Positions 47,213 through 59,360 of a stretch of DNA of 64,000 nucleotides are shown here, one piece after another. Origin of the DNA: Pseudomonadota bacterium (lineage in GTDB: Bacteria; Pseudomonadota; Alphaproteobacteria; Acetobacterales; Acetobacteraceae); contig JAJZVV010000001.1 in assembly GCA_021845595.1 (NCBI GenBank), positions 124,001 through 188,000 of the forward strand, given 5' to 3'. A program made the position numbers and the translations under genes. The notes under the pieces were generated by a model that worked only from the letters and a program-made list of their open reading frames with translations, did no database searches and was not told the origin of the DNA. The number at the start of each line of letters is the position of its first letter. Positions within the stretch are counted from its first letter, which is position 1.

Positions 47213-48559
47213 TCAGCCGAGATACCCCTCGAGCTCGTTCTCCGCCCAGGCGATCGCCTTCTCGATCGGGAGTCCGCCCTGCGTGACTTTGGCGATGAGA
47301 TTGCAGGTCAGCGCCTGGTTGTAGATCTGCACGGCGATCTGCGGTGGCGCCGGCAGGCCGGTGATCCAGCGGTTCGCCTTATGGAAGGGGCGGAGCGGAT
47401 AGTTGTAGAGCGTCCCCGGAGGTGGACCCGCCTTGTCCCAGATGTCGAAATCGAGCATCGAATCGAAGGGGGGAATGTCGAAGCCATAGACGACATCGCA
47501 ACGCTGCTGCACCTGCTCGCGCTGCATCAGATATTCGATCAGCTCCTTGCCCGCGGTCTTGTTGCGGCTGAACGACCAGACGCCGAACTGGAAGATGTTC
47601 ATCGGGACGAACCGCCCGGCCGGCCCGGCCGGGGTCGGGAAGGACCAGCATTGCGCTGCAACTTTCGGCGCATCGCGCAGCGCCACCGCCCAGGCGGACG
47701 GCGGGTTGTAGATCAGCGTGGTCTGATCGCCGATGAGCATGCGGTTGTCGATCGCATCGTCAAAACTGTAGACGTCCTGGGGCAATTCCGGCACCAGGCG
47801 CTTCATGTATTCGAGCACCGCACGGGTCGCGTCGGACTTCACCGTGATGGCGCCCTTGGCATCGACGAGCTGCGCCCCGAACGAAGCGAAGATCGAGCCC
47901 GAGGTATCGACCGAATCCGCGGTCGTGCCGAGCCCGATGCCGAATGGCTTGCCGATCTTCTTGCTCGCCGCCGCGGCCTTGAGGAAGGTTTCGAAGGTCC
48001 AGGTGTCGGAGAGTGCGGTATGCTCGGCGCGCGCCGGATACATCGCCGGCAGGTCGATGCCGCAATGCTCGCGAAACAGGTCGAGACGCGCGCAGGGCCC
48101 TTTGTACTGGCTGCCGGAACTCGCCGGCACCGCCATCCAATGCCCGTCGACCTTGCCGAGATACTGATAGAATGGATCGAGCGCGCCATATTTCGCCTCG
48201 AGGCGGCCGACCACGTCGTCCACCGGCTCCAGCTTGGCATGGTGGTTCTGCACCTCCCACGTCGGGAAGCTGAGAACGTCATGGCCTGTGCGCGCCTGGT
48301 CCTCGGCGGCGATGGTGACCAGCAGCTTGTTGCCCGAGGAGGTGATGCGGTCGAAATCGACCTCGACCTTGTTCTTCTCGGCCCAGGTGGCGATCTGCTT
48401 CGCCATCACTTCGTTGCCCTGCGGCACCCAATGGTCCCAGAACCCGACCGAGAGCCGTCCCGCCGCGTGGCTGGTGCGAATATGCACCAGCGGCAACGCC
48501 CCCGTCGCCGCCGCCAGCCGCAGCGCCTTGCGCCGCGTGATGCGCCGAACCGAACCCAT
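47213..48559 (-). CDS. Extracellular solute-binding protein, family 1, Tat signal
   Basis: A 448-residue binding protein of the sugar (CUT1) type. The N-terminus has a twin-arginine signal, RRITRRKALRLAAATGALP, ending near SHA at about residue 32, so it may be exported folded. The mature part (LSVGFWDHWVPQGNEVMAKQ onward) has the family's two-lobe alpha/beta pattern with aromatic residues for sugar stacking. Start: ATG at 48559 with ggaggg 9-14 bases upstream; first gene of the operon. Ligand unknown: no catabolic enzyme or regulator sits beside it. The 252 bases to eno (48560-48811) are a divergent promoter region with no clear element. Confidence 0.9.
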   Translation of the reverse strand: MGSVRRITRRKALRLAAATGALPLVHIRTSHAAGRLSVGFWDHWVPQGNEVMAKQIATWAEKNKVEVDFDRITSSGNKLLVTIAAEDQARTGHDVLSFPTWEVQNHHAKLEPVDDVVGRLEAKYGALDPFYQYLGKVDGHWMAVPASSGSQYKGPCARLDLFREHCGIDLPAMYPARAEHTALSDTWTFETFLKAAAASKKIGKPFGIGLGTTADSVDTSGSIFASFGAQLVDAKGAITVKSDATRAVLEYMKRLVPELPQDVYSFDDAIDNRMLIGDQTTLIYNPPSAWAVALRDAPKVAAQCWSFPTPAGPAGRFVPMNIFQFGVWSFSRNKTAGKELIEYLMQREQVQQRCDVVYGFDIPPFDSMLDFDIWDKAGPPPGTLYNYPLRPFHKANRWITGLPAPPQIAVQIYNQALTCNLIAKVTQGGLPIEKAIAWAENELEGYLG

Positions 48560-48697
48560 TCTTGTTTCCCTCCCCGCCCGGCCAGCCCGGACAGATCCGC
48601 GCTGGCCTGACCAGATCCTGAACCCCGTTTGCGGGCTCGACGGGGTCGGCCTGCGGCCACGCGCCCGCGATATCGGATCCAGGGACGAGCACGTTAA

Positions 48698-50089
<1,392 letters not shown>

Positions 50090-50099
50090 ACCGTGACCT

Positions 50100-50121
50100 C
50101 ACGGCCGGCCCCAAGGCCGTG
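50100..50121. terminator. Hairpin between convergent eno and the small secreted-protein gene
   Basis: cacggcc and ggccgtg form a 7-bp stem with an 8-base loop in the 38-base gap between the two convergent stops. It could serve both directions; no U tract follows. Confidence 0.4.
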
Positions 50122-50127
50122 GCGCCG

Positions 50128-50454
50128 CTACGGGATATGGAACCCGAAGCCGATCCCAGGGGTCATCACCACCGGCGGCGGGGCGTAGTAGGCCGGCGGG
50201 GGGTAATAGGCCGGGGGCGCATAGACCACCGGCGGCGGCGCCGCGACATAGCCATAGACGCCCGGCCCGCCAGCCCAGCCGCCGCGCCACCAGCCGTGAT
50301 GCTCACGCCACTCATGCTCGCGCCATTCGTGGCCCCGCCAGCCATCACCCCGCCAGCCATCACCCCGCCAGGGAGGATCGGCCTTTGCCGGCAGCGCCGA
50401 GGACAGCACCGCCAGGGACCCGGCAACCGCAACAGTGAGCCCCAGAAAACGCAT
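50128..50454 (-). CDS. Small secreted Trp/Arg/His-rich and Pro/Tyr-rich protein
   Basis: A 108-residue protein with a clear signal peptide (MRFLGLTVAVAGSLAVLSSALPAKA, cleaved near residue 25). The mature part has two low-complexity halves: repeats of five residues WRGDG-WRGDG-WRGHE-WREHE-WREHH, then a Pro/Tyr/Val-rich stretch (PPPVVYAPPAYYPPPAYYAPPP) ending in GFGFHIP. At DNA level the unit gccatcaccccgcca is duplicated exactly (50341-50370). Start: ATG at 50454 after ggaggagg rather than an upstream frame start. It resembles uncharacterised exported alphaproteobacterial proteins; function unknown, perhaps envelope or metal binding. Confidence 0.72.
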   Translation of the reverse strand: MRFLGLTVAVAGSLAVLSSALPAKADPPWRGDGWRGDGWRGHEWREHEWREHHGWWRGGWAGGPGVYGYVAAPPPVVYAPPAYYPPPAYYAPPPVVMTPGIGFGFHIP

Positions 50455-50668
50455 GATACAACCTCCTCCATCGACCCGGAACGGCCCCGCACCTCGCACC
50501 GCCCCGCTAGGAGCACGTCAGACGGTGGCACGGCCGCCGGTGGAGGCAGAGATAAGGTTTCGTTGATGACATGACTGCGGCCCCGGTCTTACATCTTGGT
50601 CATCGGCTGCAACGTTCGGATACACTGGCCCCGGATAGCGATTCGCCGGGCGGTTCGGAGAAGAGGGC

Positions 50669-50998
50669 ATGGCGCTGATGCGCAAGACACGACGCCGGCT
50701 GCGGGCCGCGCTGCTGCCGCTGCTGTTCCTCGGCCTGGTCGGCTATTTCGGCTGGAACGCGACCAGCGGCGAGTTCGGCCTCAAGGCCTACGCGACACGC
50801 CAGCGCGACCTGCACACCGCCGAGGCCGGCCTAACGCGCACGCAGCAGGAGCTCGGGGCCTGGGAAGCCCGCGTGCTGGCATTGCGCGCGGCCCATCTGG
50901 ACCGCGACCTGCTCGATGAGCGGGCGCGGGCCATGCTCAATCTGGCCGATCCGAATGAAATCGTCGTGCCGCTGCCGCCGGCCCAGCACGGCGATTAG
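50669..50998 (+). CDS. ftsB: Septum formation initiator (FtsB/DivIC-like)
   Basis: A 109-residue bitopic membrane protein: basic start (RKTRRRLR), one membrane helix (about 14-30), then a coiled-coil (about 45-80) and a short tail ending with DPNEIVVPLP, typical of alphaproteobacterial DivIC/FtsB proteins, which link early and late cell-division proteins in the septum. Its position between eno and pdhA is the standard place. Start: ATG at 50669 after aagaggg; another ATG 9 bases later is possible. The 210 bases to pdhA contain only a small hairpin (50999-51012). Confidence 0.88.
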   Translation: MALMRKTRRRLRAALLPLLFLGLVGYFGWNATSGEFGLKAYATRQRDLHTAEAGLTRTQQELGAWEARVLALRAAHLDRDLLDERARAMLNLADPNEIVVPLPPAQHGD

Positions 50999-51208
50999 CC
51001 GCGAAACCGCGGTCCCGGGCGGGGATACGACACGAACGAACCTTCTCAGCCCCGGCTGCAGACAGGATCGACCATTTTCCGCCGACCGCACGCAGTTTCT
51101 GCGAAGGGCAGCTTTTGCGTTGCACAATCAGCGGATTACGACAGCGGCGCTTGCCGCGACGCGCGCCAGCGGCTACCTCTGCACCCGGTTTCAGGCGGTG
51201 GGGCGAGG

Positions 51209-52225
51209 ATGGCGATGGCGCAGGCAGCCGAGAACAGGAAGCGCGGCAAGACACGGGCGAGCGGGCCCGCGACCGAGCATCTGGTGAGGGCGTATCACGA
51301 CATGCTGTTGATCCGCCGCTTCGAGGAGCGCGCGGGCCAACTCTACGGCATGGGGCTGATCGGCGGGTTCTGCCACCTCTATATCGGCCAGGAGGCGGTG
51401 GTCGTCGGGGTGCAGATGGCGCTGAAGGAGGGGGACCAGGTGATCACCTCCTACCGCGACCACGGCCACATGCTCGCCACCGGCATGGCGGCGCGTGGCG
51501 TGATGGCGGAACTCACCGGCCGTTCGGGCGGGTATTCGCACGGCAAGGGCGGCTCGATGCACATGTTCTCGCGCGAGAAGAACTTCTTCGGCGGACACGG
51601 CATCGTCGGCGCGCAGGTCAGCCTCGGCGCCGGCCTCGCATTCGCCAATGCCTATCGCGGCAACGACAATGTCTCCGTGACCTATTTCGGCGAAGGCGCC
51701 TCCAACCAGGGCCAGGTCTACGAGAGCTTCAATCTCGCGGCGCTGTTGAAGCTGCCGGTGGTGTTCGTCATCGAGAACAACCGCTACGGCATGGGCACCA
51801 GCGTCGAGCGATCGAGCGCCTCGAAGAATCTGTCCCTCAACGGCGCCCCGTGGGGCATTCCGGGCCGGCAGGTGGATGGAATGAACGTCGTCGCGGTGCA
51901 TGAGGCCGCGGTCGAGGCGGTGGCGCATTGCCGTGCCGGCAATGGTCCGTTCCTGCTGGAAATGCAGACCTATCGCTATCGCGGCCACTCGATGTCCGAT
52001 CCGGCGAAATACCGCACCCGCGAGGAGGTGCAGAAGATGCGCGCCGAGCACGATCCGATCGATCACCTGCGCGCGCAGCTGGTCGAGGCCGGCGTCGAGG
52101 AGGCCAAGCTCAAGACGATCGAGGACGAGGTCAAGGCCGTCATCCAGGAAGCGGCCGAGTTCGCGCAGGCGAGCCCCGAGCCGGACCCGTCCGAACTTTG
52201 GACCGACGTGCTGGCGGAGGCGTGA
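51209..52225 (+). CDS. pdhA: Pyruvate dehydrogenase E1 component, alpha subunit
   Basis: A 338-residue E1 alpha subunit of the heterotetrameric pyruvate dehydrogenase. It has the TPP-binding region [33 protein letters not shown] (from about 166), the phosphorylation-loop-like [19 protein letters not shown] (about 254-272) and [11 protein letters not shown]. With E1 beta it decarboxylates pyruvate. Start: ATG at 51209 after ggcgagg; a second in-frame ATG follows 6 bases later. Next gene begins 5 bases after the stop. Confidence 0.96.
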   Translation: MAMAQAAENRKRGKTRASGPATEHLVRAYHDMLLIRRFEERAGQLYGMGLIGGFCHLYIGQEAVVVGVQMALKEGDQVITSYRDHGHMLATGMAARGVMAELTGRSGGYSHGKGGSMHMFSREKNFFGGHGIVGAQVSLGAGLAFANAYRGNDNVSVTYFGEGASNQGQVYESFNLAALLKLPVVFVIENNRYGMGTSVERSSASKNLSLNGAPWGIPGRQVDGMNVVAVHEAAVEAVAHCRAGNGPFLLEMQTYRYRGHSMSDPAKYRTREEVQKMRAEHDPIDHLRAQLVEAGVEEAKLKTIEDEVKAVIQEAAEFAQASPEPDPSELWTDVLAEA

Positions 52226-52230
52226 GAGCG

Positions 52231-53580
52231 ATGTCCACTCAGATCCTGATGCCCGCCCTCTCGCCGACCATGACCGAGGGCAAGCTCGCGCGCTGGCTCA
52301 AGAAAGTCGGCGATGCGGTGCGCGCCGGCGACGTCATCGCCGAAATCGAGACTGACAAGGCGACGATGGAGGTCGAGGCCGTGGATGAGGGCAAGATCGC
52401 CCAGATCCTCGTCGAGGAAGGCACCGAGGGCGTGGCGGTGAACACGCCGATCGCGGTGCTCGCCGGCGAGGGCGAGAGCGCGGCGCCAGCGGCGAAACCG
52501 GCGCCGGCCGCGCCCGCGGCAAAACCAACGGCGAGCCCCGCCCCGGCCGTACACGCCCCGGCGCACGCGGCGGCGGAGAAGGATTGGGGCGCGCAGGCGC
52601 CGATCACCGTGCGCGAGGCGCTGCGCGACGCCATGGCGGCGGAAATGCGCCGCGACGGCGATGTGTTCCTGCTCGGCGAGGAGGTCGCCCAGTACCAGGG
52701 CGCCTACAAGATCAGCCAGGGTCTGCTCGATGAGTTCGGCCCCAAGCGGGTGATCGACACGCCGATCGCCGAGCACGGCTTCACCGGCATGGCCGTCGGC
52801 GCGGCGATGACCGGGCTGAAGCCGATTCTCGAGTTCATGACCTTCAATTTCGCCATGCAGGCGATCGACCACATCATCAATTCGGCGGCCAAGACGCGCT
52901 ACATGTCCGGCGGGCAGATGCACTGCCCGATCGTGTTCCGCGGCCCCAACGGCGCGGCCTCGCGCGTCGCCGCCCAGCACAGCCAGTGCTACGCGAGCTG
53001 GTATGCGCACGTACCCGGCCTGAAAGTGATCGCGCCCTGGTCTTCGGCCGACGCCAAGGGGCTGCTGCGCGCCGCCATCCGCGATCCGAACCCGGTGATC
53101 TTCCTCGAAAACGAAATCCTCTACGGCCAGACCTTCGATTGCCCGACCGACGAGGAGTTCGTCCTGCCGATCGGGCGCGCCAAGATCGAGCGGGCGGGCA
53201 GCGACGTCACCATCGTCGCCTTCAGCATCATGGTCGGCGTCGCGCTGCAGGCGGCGGAAGCGCTGGCCGCGGAAGGGATTTCCGCCGAGGTGATCAATCT
53301 GCGCACGCTGCGCCCGCTCGATACCGAGACCATCGTCGCCAGCGTGAAGAAAACGTCACGCCTCGTCACCGTCGAGGAAGGCTGGCCCTTCGCCGGCATC
53401 GGCGCGGAGCTGTGCATGCAGATCGTCGAGCACTGCTTCGACTGGCTGGACGCACCACCGGCGCGCGTGCACGGCCTCGATGTCCCGCTGCCCTACGCAG
53501 CCAATCTCGAAAAGCTCGCGCTGCCACAGCCGGACTGGGTGGCGGACGCGGCGCGCAAGCTGATGCAAGGCGCGCGGTAA
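52231..53580 (+). CDS. pdhB: Pyruvate dehydrogenase E1 beta subunit with lipoyl domain
   Basis: A 449-residue E1 beta in which residues 1-80 are a biotinyl/lipoyl domain, with the lipoylated lysine expected at Lys43 ([10 protein letters not shown]). An Ala/Pro linker (about 85-125) follows, then the normal beta chain from [15 protein letters not shown]. The transketolase pyrimidine region ([13 protein letters not shown]) and C-terminal domain ([11 protein letters not shown]) are complete. This fusion is a known alphaproteobacterial trait. Start: ATG at 52231, 5 bases after pdhA. The lipoyl domain is 47 of 54 residues identical to that of PdhC in the first part. Confidence 0.96.
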   Translation: MSTQILMPALSPTMTEGKLARWLKKVGDAVRAGDVIAEIETDKATMEVEAVDEGKIAQILVEEGTEGVAVNTPIAVLAGEGESAAPAAKPAPAAPAAKPTASPAPAVHAPAHAAAEKDWGAQAPITVREALRDAMAAEMRRDGDVFLLGEEVAQYQGAYKISQGLLDEFGPKRVIDTPIAEHGFTGMAVGAAMTGLKPILEFMTFNFAMQAIDHIINSAAKTRYMSGGQMHCPIVFRGPNGAASRVAAQHSQCYASWYAHVPGLKVIAPWSSADAKGLLRAAIRDPNPVIFLENEILYGQTFDCPTDEEFVLPIGRAKIERAGSDVTIVAFSIMVGVALQAAEALAAEGISAEVINLRTLRPLDTETIVASVKKTSRLVTVEEGWPFAGIGAELCMQIVEHCFDWLDAPPARVHGLDVPLPYAANLEKLALPQPDWVADAARKLMQGAR

Positions 53581-53595
53581 AGGGGAGACGCACCG

Positions 53596-54942
53596 ATGGC
53601 GACGAACATTCTCATGCCGGCACTCAGCCCGACCATGACCGAGGGCACGCTCGCGCGCTGGCTCAAGAAGGAAGGCGAGACCATCCGCGCCGGCGACGTC
53701 ATCGCCGAGATCGAGACCGACAAGGCGACGATGGAGGTCGAAGCGGTCGATGAAGGCGTGCTCGGCAAAATTCTCGTGGCCGACGGCACCCAGGGGGTGA
53801 AGGTCAACGACCCGATCGCCGTGCTCGTCGCCAGTGGCGAGGCGGTGCCGGCGTCGCCCCAGGCGGCGCCCGCGCCCGCCGCTGCAGCGCCGTCCGCCGC
53901 CGTACCGGCGAGTCCGCCGCCGCCCGCTCCCCACGCGCCCGCGGCCCCCACACCTGCATCCCACGCACCCGCATCCCACGCACCTGCATCCCACGGGCCC
54001 GCCGGGGGAGCGAACGGGCACGATGCCGCACCGCGCACGGTCGCCTCCCCGCTGGCCCGGCGCATGGCGCTGCAGGCCGGGCTCGATCTCGGCAGCATCA
54101 CCGGCAGCGGCCCGAACGGGCGCATCATCCGCGTCGATGTCGAGGCCGCGCTCAATCGGCCCGCGGCGCCCAGCGCGGCGCCGGCCGCATCCGCCGCGCC
54201 CGCCATCGCGCCCGCCGCAGCGCCGAAAGCCGCCTCCATCACCGCACCGCACACGCTGGTGCCGCACAGCACCATGCGCCGCGTGATCGCCCGCCGCCTC
54301 ACCGAGGCCAAGCAGCAGATCCCGCATTTCTATCTCAGCATGGATATCGGCCTCGATGCGCTGCTGAAGCTGCGCGGCGAGCTCAACGCCAGCGCACCAA
54401 AGGATGGTCCGGGCGCCTTCAAGCTCTCGGTCAACGACTTCGTCATCAAGGCCGCCGCCCTGGCGCTGCGCCGCGTGCCGAAGGTGAACGCGAGCTTCAC
54501 CGAAGAGGGCGTCGTGCTCTATGACGATGTCGACATCAGCGTCGCCGTCGCAATTCCGGACGGACTGATCACGCCGATCATCCGCAAGGCGGACCAGAAA
54601 GGGCTCGCCGCCATCAGCAGCGAAATGAAGGAACTGTCCGCGCGCGCACGCGCTGGCAAGCTCAAGCCGGAGGAATTCCAGGGCGGCGGGTTCTCGATTT
54701 CCAACCTCGGCATGTTCGGCATCCGCGATTTCTCCGCCGTCATCAACCCGCCGCAAGGCGCCATCCTCGCCGTCGGCGCCGGCGAACAGCGCCCGGTCGT
54801 CAAGGACGGCGCGCTCGCCATCGCGACGCAGATGACCTGCACCATGAGCGTCGATCATCGCGTCGTCGACGGCGCGCTGGGAGCGGAATGGCTCGCCGCG
54901 TTCAAGGCGATCATCGAAGCACCGCTCAGCCTGATGCTGTGA
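53596..54942 (+). CDS. pdhC: Dihydrolipoamide acetyltransferase (E2)
   Basis: A 448-residue E2 core protein that transfers acetyl groups to CoA. Lipoyl domain 1-80 with Lys43, a long Ala/Pro linker with repeated ASHAP units (about 90-140), the E3-binding domain (about 147-185, [16 protein letters not shown] and SGPNGRI), a second linker, and the catalytic domain from about 215 ending with the active-site [18 protein letters not shown]. Start: ATG at 53596 with ggggag 9 bases upstream. Confidence 0.96.
   Translation: MATNILMPALSPTMTEGTLARWLKKEGETIRAGDVIAEIETDKATMEVEAVDEGVLGKILVADGTQGVKVNDPIAVLVASGEAVPASPQAAPAPAAAAPSAAVPASPPPPAPHAPAAPTPASHAPASHAPASHGPAGGANGHDAAPRTVASPLARRMALQAGLDLGSITGSGPNGRIIRVDVEAALNRPAAPSAAPAASAAPAIAPAAAPKAASITAPHTLVPHSTMRRVIARRLTEAKQQIPHFYLSMDIGLDALLKLRGELNASAPKDGPGAFKLSVNDFVIKAAALALRRVPKVNASFTEEGVVLYDDVDISVAVAIPDGLITPIIRKADQKGLAAISSEMKELSARARAGKLKPEEFQGGGFSISNLGMFGIRDFSAVINPPQGAILAVGAGEQRPVVKDGALAIATQMTCTMSVDHRVVDGALGAEWLAAFKAIIEAPLSLML
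53953..53997 (+). repeat. 15-bp coding repeat in the pdhC linker
   Basis: Three units of 15 bases (c-c-t/c-gcatcccacg-ca/gg) encode repeated PASHA/G residues of the flexible linker. The unit is in phase with the reading frame, so copy number could change linker length without a frameshift. Confidence 0.85.
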
Positions 54943-54964
54943 CGCGCGGCGAAAGGAACGGAAG

Positions 54965-56365
<1,401 letters not shown>

Positions 56366-56411
56366 CGCGCCGGCGCGGCGCCCAAGCCGCGCCGCGTCGC
56401 GCGAGCACACC

Positions 56412-57377
56412 ATGCCCACCCGCATCCTCATCGACCACCGCACCGGTACCGCCGCCGAGCGCCACCCCGAGAAGGCGAACCGGCCGGACAACCCGATCCA
56501 GCGCAAGCCGGGCTGGATCCGCGTCAAGGCGCCCAACCATCCGGTCTATTTCGAGACCCGCGACCTTATGCGCGGCAACCGGCTGACGACGGTGTGCGAG
56601 GAAGCGGCCTGCCCGAACATCGGCGAATGCTGGTCCCAGCGCCACGCCACCATGATGATCATGGGCGAGACCTGCACCCGCGCCTGCGCCTTCTGCAATG
56701 TCCGCACCGGCCAGCCGGCGCCGCTGGAAGCCGATGAACCCGCCCGGGTGGCCGATGCCGTCGCCCGGCTCGGGCTGCGCCACGTCGTCATCACCTCGGT
56801 CGATCGCGACGACCTGCCCGATGGCGGCGCCGCCCATTTCGCCGCCGTCATCGCCGCGCTGCGCGCCGCCGCCCCGGCCACCACCGTCGAGGTGCTGACC
56901 CCCGATTTCCTGCGCAAGCCGGGCGGCGCCGAGACGCTGGCGCAGGCGCGGCCGGACGTGTTCAACCATAATCTGGAAACCGTCCCGCGGCTCTACCCCT
57001 CCATCCGCCCCGGCGCGCGCTACTACCAGTCGCTGCGCCTGCTCGATCGGGTGAAGGCGCTGGAGCCGCGCATCTTCACCAAATCCGGCCTCATGGTCGG
57101 CCTCGGCGAAACGCGGCCGGAGATTCTTCAGGTTATGGACGATCTCCGCGTCGCCGACGTCGATTTTCTCACCATCGGCCAGTATCTGCAGCCGACGGTG
57201 AAACACGCCGCGGTCGATCGCTTCGTCCCGCCCGAGGAATTCGCCGAACTCGCCGCGCTGGCCCGCGCGCGCGGCTTCGCCATGGTCGCCGCCTCGCCGC
57301 TGACGCGCAGCTCCTACCATGCCGACGCCGATTTCGCTGCTCTGCGCGCCGCCCGCGCCACCGCGGTTCCGGCCTAA
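56412..57377 (+). CDS. lipA: Lipoyl synthase
   Basis: A 321-residue radical-SAM enzyme that inserts sulfur into octanoyl groups of the PDH lipoyl domains. It has both clusters: Cys62, Cys67, Cys73 ([12 protein letters not shown], the auxiliary cluster) and Cys88, Cys92, Cys95 (CTRACAFC, the SAM cluster), plus the late RSSYHAD serine. Start chosen: ATG at 56412; a frame opening in the end of lpdA (56334) is in phase but not conserved. It directly follows the enzymes whose domains it modifies. Confidence 0.96.
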   Translation: MPTRILIDHRTGTAAERHPEKANRPDNPIQRKPGWIRVKAPNHPVYFETRDLMRGNRLTTVCEEAACPNIGECWSQRHATMMIMGETCTRACAFCNVRTGQPAPLEADEPARVADAVARLGLRHVVITSVDRDDLPDGGAAHFAAVIAALRAAAPATTVEVLTPDFLRKPGGAETLAQARPDVFNHNLETVPRLYPSIRPGARYYQSLRLLDRVKALEPRIFTKSGLMVGLGETRPEILQVMDDLRVADVDFLTIGQYLQPTVKHAAVDRFVPPEEFAELAALARARGFAMVAASPLTRSSYHADADFAALRAARATAVPA

Positions 57378-57381
57378 GCGC

Positions 57382-57876
57382 ATGCCGACGCATGCCGAGC
57401 GCCGCCTGGTTCCCTATCGGCCAGAGCAGCTGTTCGATCTCGTCGCCGATGTCGGGCGCTATCCGCAGTTTCTGCCGTGGTGCGTCGGCGCGCGGGTGCT
57501 GACCCGCGATGAGGAAAAGCTGTTCGCCGATCTCACCATCGGCTTCGGCCCGTTCCGCGAAAGCTTCCGCTCGCGCGTGGTGCTGGAACGGCCGCAGCGG
57601 ATCAATGTCCGCTACGAGAACGGCCCGTTCCGCTATCTCAACAACCACTGGGTGTTCGATCCCGACCCGCGCGGCTGCTCGCTCGATTTCTTCGTCGATT
57701 TCGAGTTCCGCAGCCGCATGCTTCAGGCCGCCATCGGGGTCGTCTTCAATGAGGCGGTGCGGCGCATGGTCAACGCCTTCCAGAAACGCGCGCGGGACGT
57801 TTATGGCCCGCCGGCGGCGACCCTCGCGGTGCGCCCCGCCGCCCCAGGAATTTCCCCTGCCAAGGCCGAGAGCTGA
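57382..57876 (+). CDS. Coq10/RatA-like START-domain protein
   Basis: A 164-residue protein of the polyketide cyclase/START family. The phrases YRPEQLFDLVADVGRYPQFLPWC and FRSRMLQAAIGVVFNEAVRRMVNAFQKRA are those of Coq10 and the bacterial RatA homologue. Coq10 binds ubiquinone and supports respiration; E. coli RatA was reported as a ribosome-associated toxin, so the bacterial role is debated. The ATG at 57382 follows the lipA stop by 4 bases. The C-terminal tail (about 145-164) is Pro/Ala-rich and variable. Confidence 0.9.
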   Translation: MPTHAERRLVPYRPEQLFDLVADVGRYPQFLPWCVGARVLTRDEEKLFADLTIGFGPFRESFRSRVVLERPQRINVRYENGPFRYLNNHWVFDPDPRGCSLDFFVDFEFRSRMLQAAIGVVFNEAVRRMVNAFQKRARDVYGPPAATLAVRPAAPGISPAKAES

Positions 57877-57881
57877 ACGCG

Positions 57882-58946
57882 ATGACGTTTACCCCCGCCC
57901 CGCCGGACCCGGCCCTGCCACCGGTGCGCGCCAATCTCTACTCCGACACCCAGACCAAGCCGACACGGGCGATGCGGGCGGCGATGATCGAGGCCGAGGT
58001 CGGCGACGAGCAGCGCGGCGAGGACCCGACCGTGAACGCGCTGTGCACCCGCATGGCCGCCCTGCTCGGCAAGGAGGCAGCGCTCTTCCTGCCTTCGGGG
58101 ACGATGTGCAACGAAATCGCCCTGCTGGTGCATTGCCGCCCGGGCGATGAGGTGCTGGCCCACCCGAGCGCGCATATCCTCGCCGCGGAGGGCGGCGCGC
58201 CGGCGGCACTGGCCGGGGTGCAGGTCACGCCGCTCGACGGCCCGCGCGGGCAATTCGATCCGGCGACGCTGATCGCCGCCCTGCGCCCGCCGAGCCGCTA
58301 CAGCCCGCCGCAGTCCCTCGTCGTCGTCGAACAGACGTCCAATCTCGGCGGCGGCTCGGTCTGGCCGCTGGAGACGCTGCGCGCGGTGGCCGTCGCCGCG
58401 CGCGCGCATGGGCTGGCGACGCACATGGATGGCGCCCGGCTGCTCAACGCCTGCGTCGCCGCCGGCGTGCCGGCGCAGGAGATGGCCAAGGGCTACGACA
58501 GCGTCTGGCTGGACTTCACCAAAGGCCTCGGCGCCCCGCTCGGCGCCGTGCTGGCCGGCTCGCACGCCTTCATCGATGCCGCCTGGCGCTGGAAGCAGCG
58601 CCTCGGCGGATCGCTCCGCCAGGCCGGCATCTGCGCCGCCGCCTGCCTCTACGCCCTCGACCACCATGTCGAGCGCCTGGCCGACGACCATGAGAATGCG
58701 CTCGCGCTGGCGCGGATGCTGGCGCAGACGGCGGGCCTCGCGGTGGAACTGCCGGAGACCAACCTGGTGTTCTTCGATACCACGGAGACCGGGATGGAGG
58801 CGGCCGAACTCGCCGCCCGTGTCCGCCGGCGCGGCGTTCTGATCAGCGCCATGGGCCGCCACCGGGCGCGCGCCTGCCTGCATCTCGACATCGGCCGCAC
58901 CGAAGTCGCGCTCGCCGCCGAGGCGATCCGCGACGCGGTGCGGTAA
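57882..58946 (+). CDS. Threonine aldolase-family PLP enzyme
   Basis: A 354-residue beta-eliminating lyase/threonine aldolase. The start NLYSDTQTKPTRAMRAAM is the family hallmark, EVGDEQRGEDPTVNAL and LPSGTMCNEIALL follow, and the PLP lysine is Lys214 in LDFTKGLGAPLGAV. The enzyme would split threonine or allo-threonine into glycine and acetaldehyde, although homologues act on other 3-hydroxy amino acids. Start: ATG at 57882, 5 bases after the Coq10-like gene, so it is in the same transcript. Convergent with trxA, 15 bases away. Confidence 0.9.
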   Translation: MTFTPAPPDPALPPVRANLYSDTQTKPTRAMRAAMIEAEVGDEQRGEDPTVNALCTRMAALLGKEAALFLPSGTMCNEIALLVHCRPGDEVLAHPSAHILAAEGGAPAALAGVQVTPLDGPRGQFDPATLIAALRPPSRYSPPQSLVVVEQTSNLGGGSVWPLETLRAVAVAARAHGLATHMDGARLLNACVAAGVPAQEMAKGYDSVWLDFTKGLGAPLGAVLAGSHAFIDAAWRWKQRLGGSLRQAGICAAACLYALDHHVERLADDHENALALARMLAQTAGLAVELPETNLVFFDTTETGMEAAELAARVRRRGVLISAMGRHRARACLHLDIGRTEVALAAEAIRDAVR

Positions 58947-58961
58947 GCCCGGCGGACGCGG

Positions 58962-59288
58962 TCAGATCTGGCCCTGCACCCACTGCTTCAGCGCGCTCTT
59001 GGGCAGCGCGCCAACCTGGGTCGAGGCCGGCTTGCCGTCCTTGAACAGGATCAGCGTCGGGATGCCGCGCACGGCGTAGTGGTTCGGCGTCACCGGGTTC
59101 TCGTCCACGTTCACCTTGGCGATCGTCAGCTTGCCGGCGAATTCACGGCCCAGCTCCTCGAGCGCGGGTGCGATCATCCGGCACGGGCCGCACCACTCCG
59201 CCCAGAAATCGACCAGCACCGCGCCCGGCGCGCCCAGCACGTCGTTGGCGAAGCTGGCGTCGGTGACCTTCTTCGTATTCTCGCTCAT
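58962..59288 (-). CDS. trxA: Thioredoxin
   Basis: A 108-residue cytoplasmic thioredoxin. Active site EWCGPCRM with Cys33 and Cys36, cis-Pro in RGIPTL, and the family order FWAEW, AKVNVDENP, LILFKDG. It supplies electrons to ribonucleotide reductase, peroxiredoxins and others. Start: ATG at 59288 with gaggct as a poor Shine-Dalgarno. It lies 72 bases downstream of addA on the same strand, a common arrangement in alphaproteobacteria. Confidence 0.97.
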   Translation of the reverse strand: MSENTKKVTDASFANDVLGAPGAVLVDFWAEWCGPCRMIAPALEELGREFAGKLTIAKVNVDENPVTPNHYAVRGIPTLILFKDGKPASTQVGALPKSALKQWVQGQI

Positions 59289-59360
59289 CGGAGCCTCTTG
59301 ATGTCAGTGTCAGCACAATAAACGGATCAGCACAGCACTTGGTCGGCCGGGCCCTCGGGA

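Noticed and set aside
50999-51012. ccgcg-aaac-cgcgg hairpin after ftsB as an intrinsic terminator
   Set aside because: The stem is only 5 bp and has no following U tract.
53953-53997. Non-coding minisatellite or CRISPR-like repeat
   Set aside because: The 15-bp unit is in phase within the pdhC linker and encodes a normal Ala/Pro/His linker.
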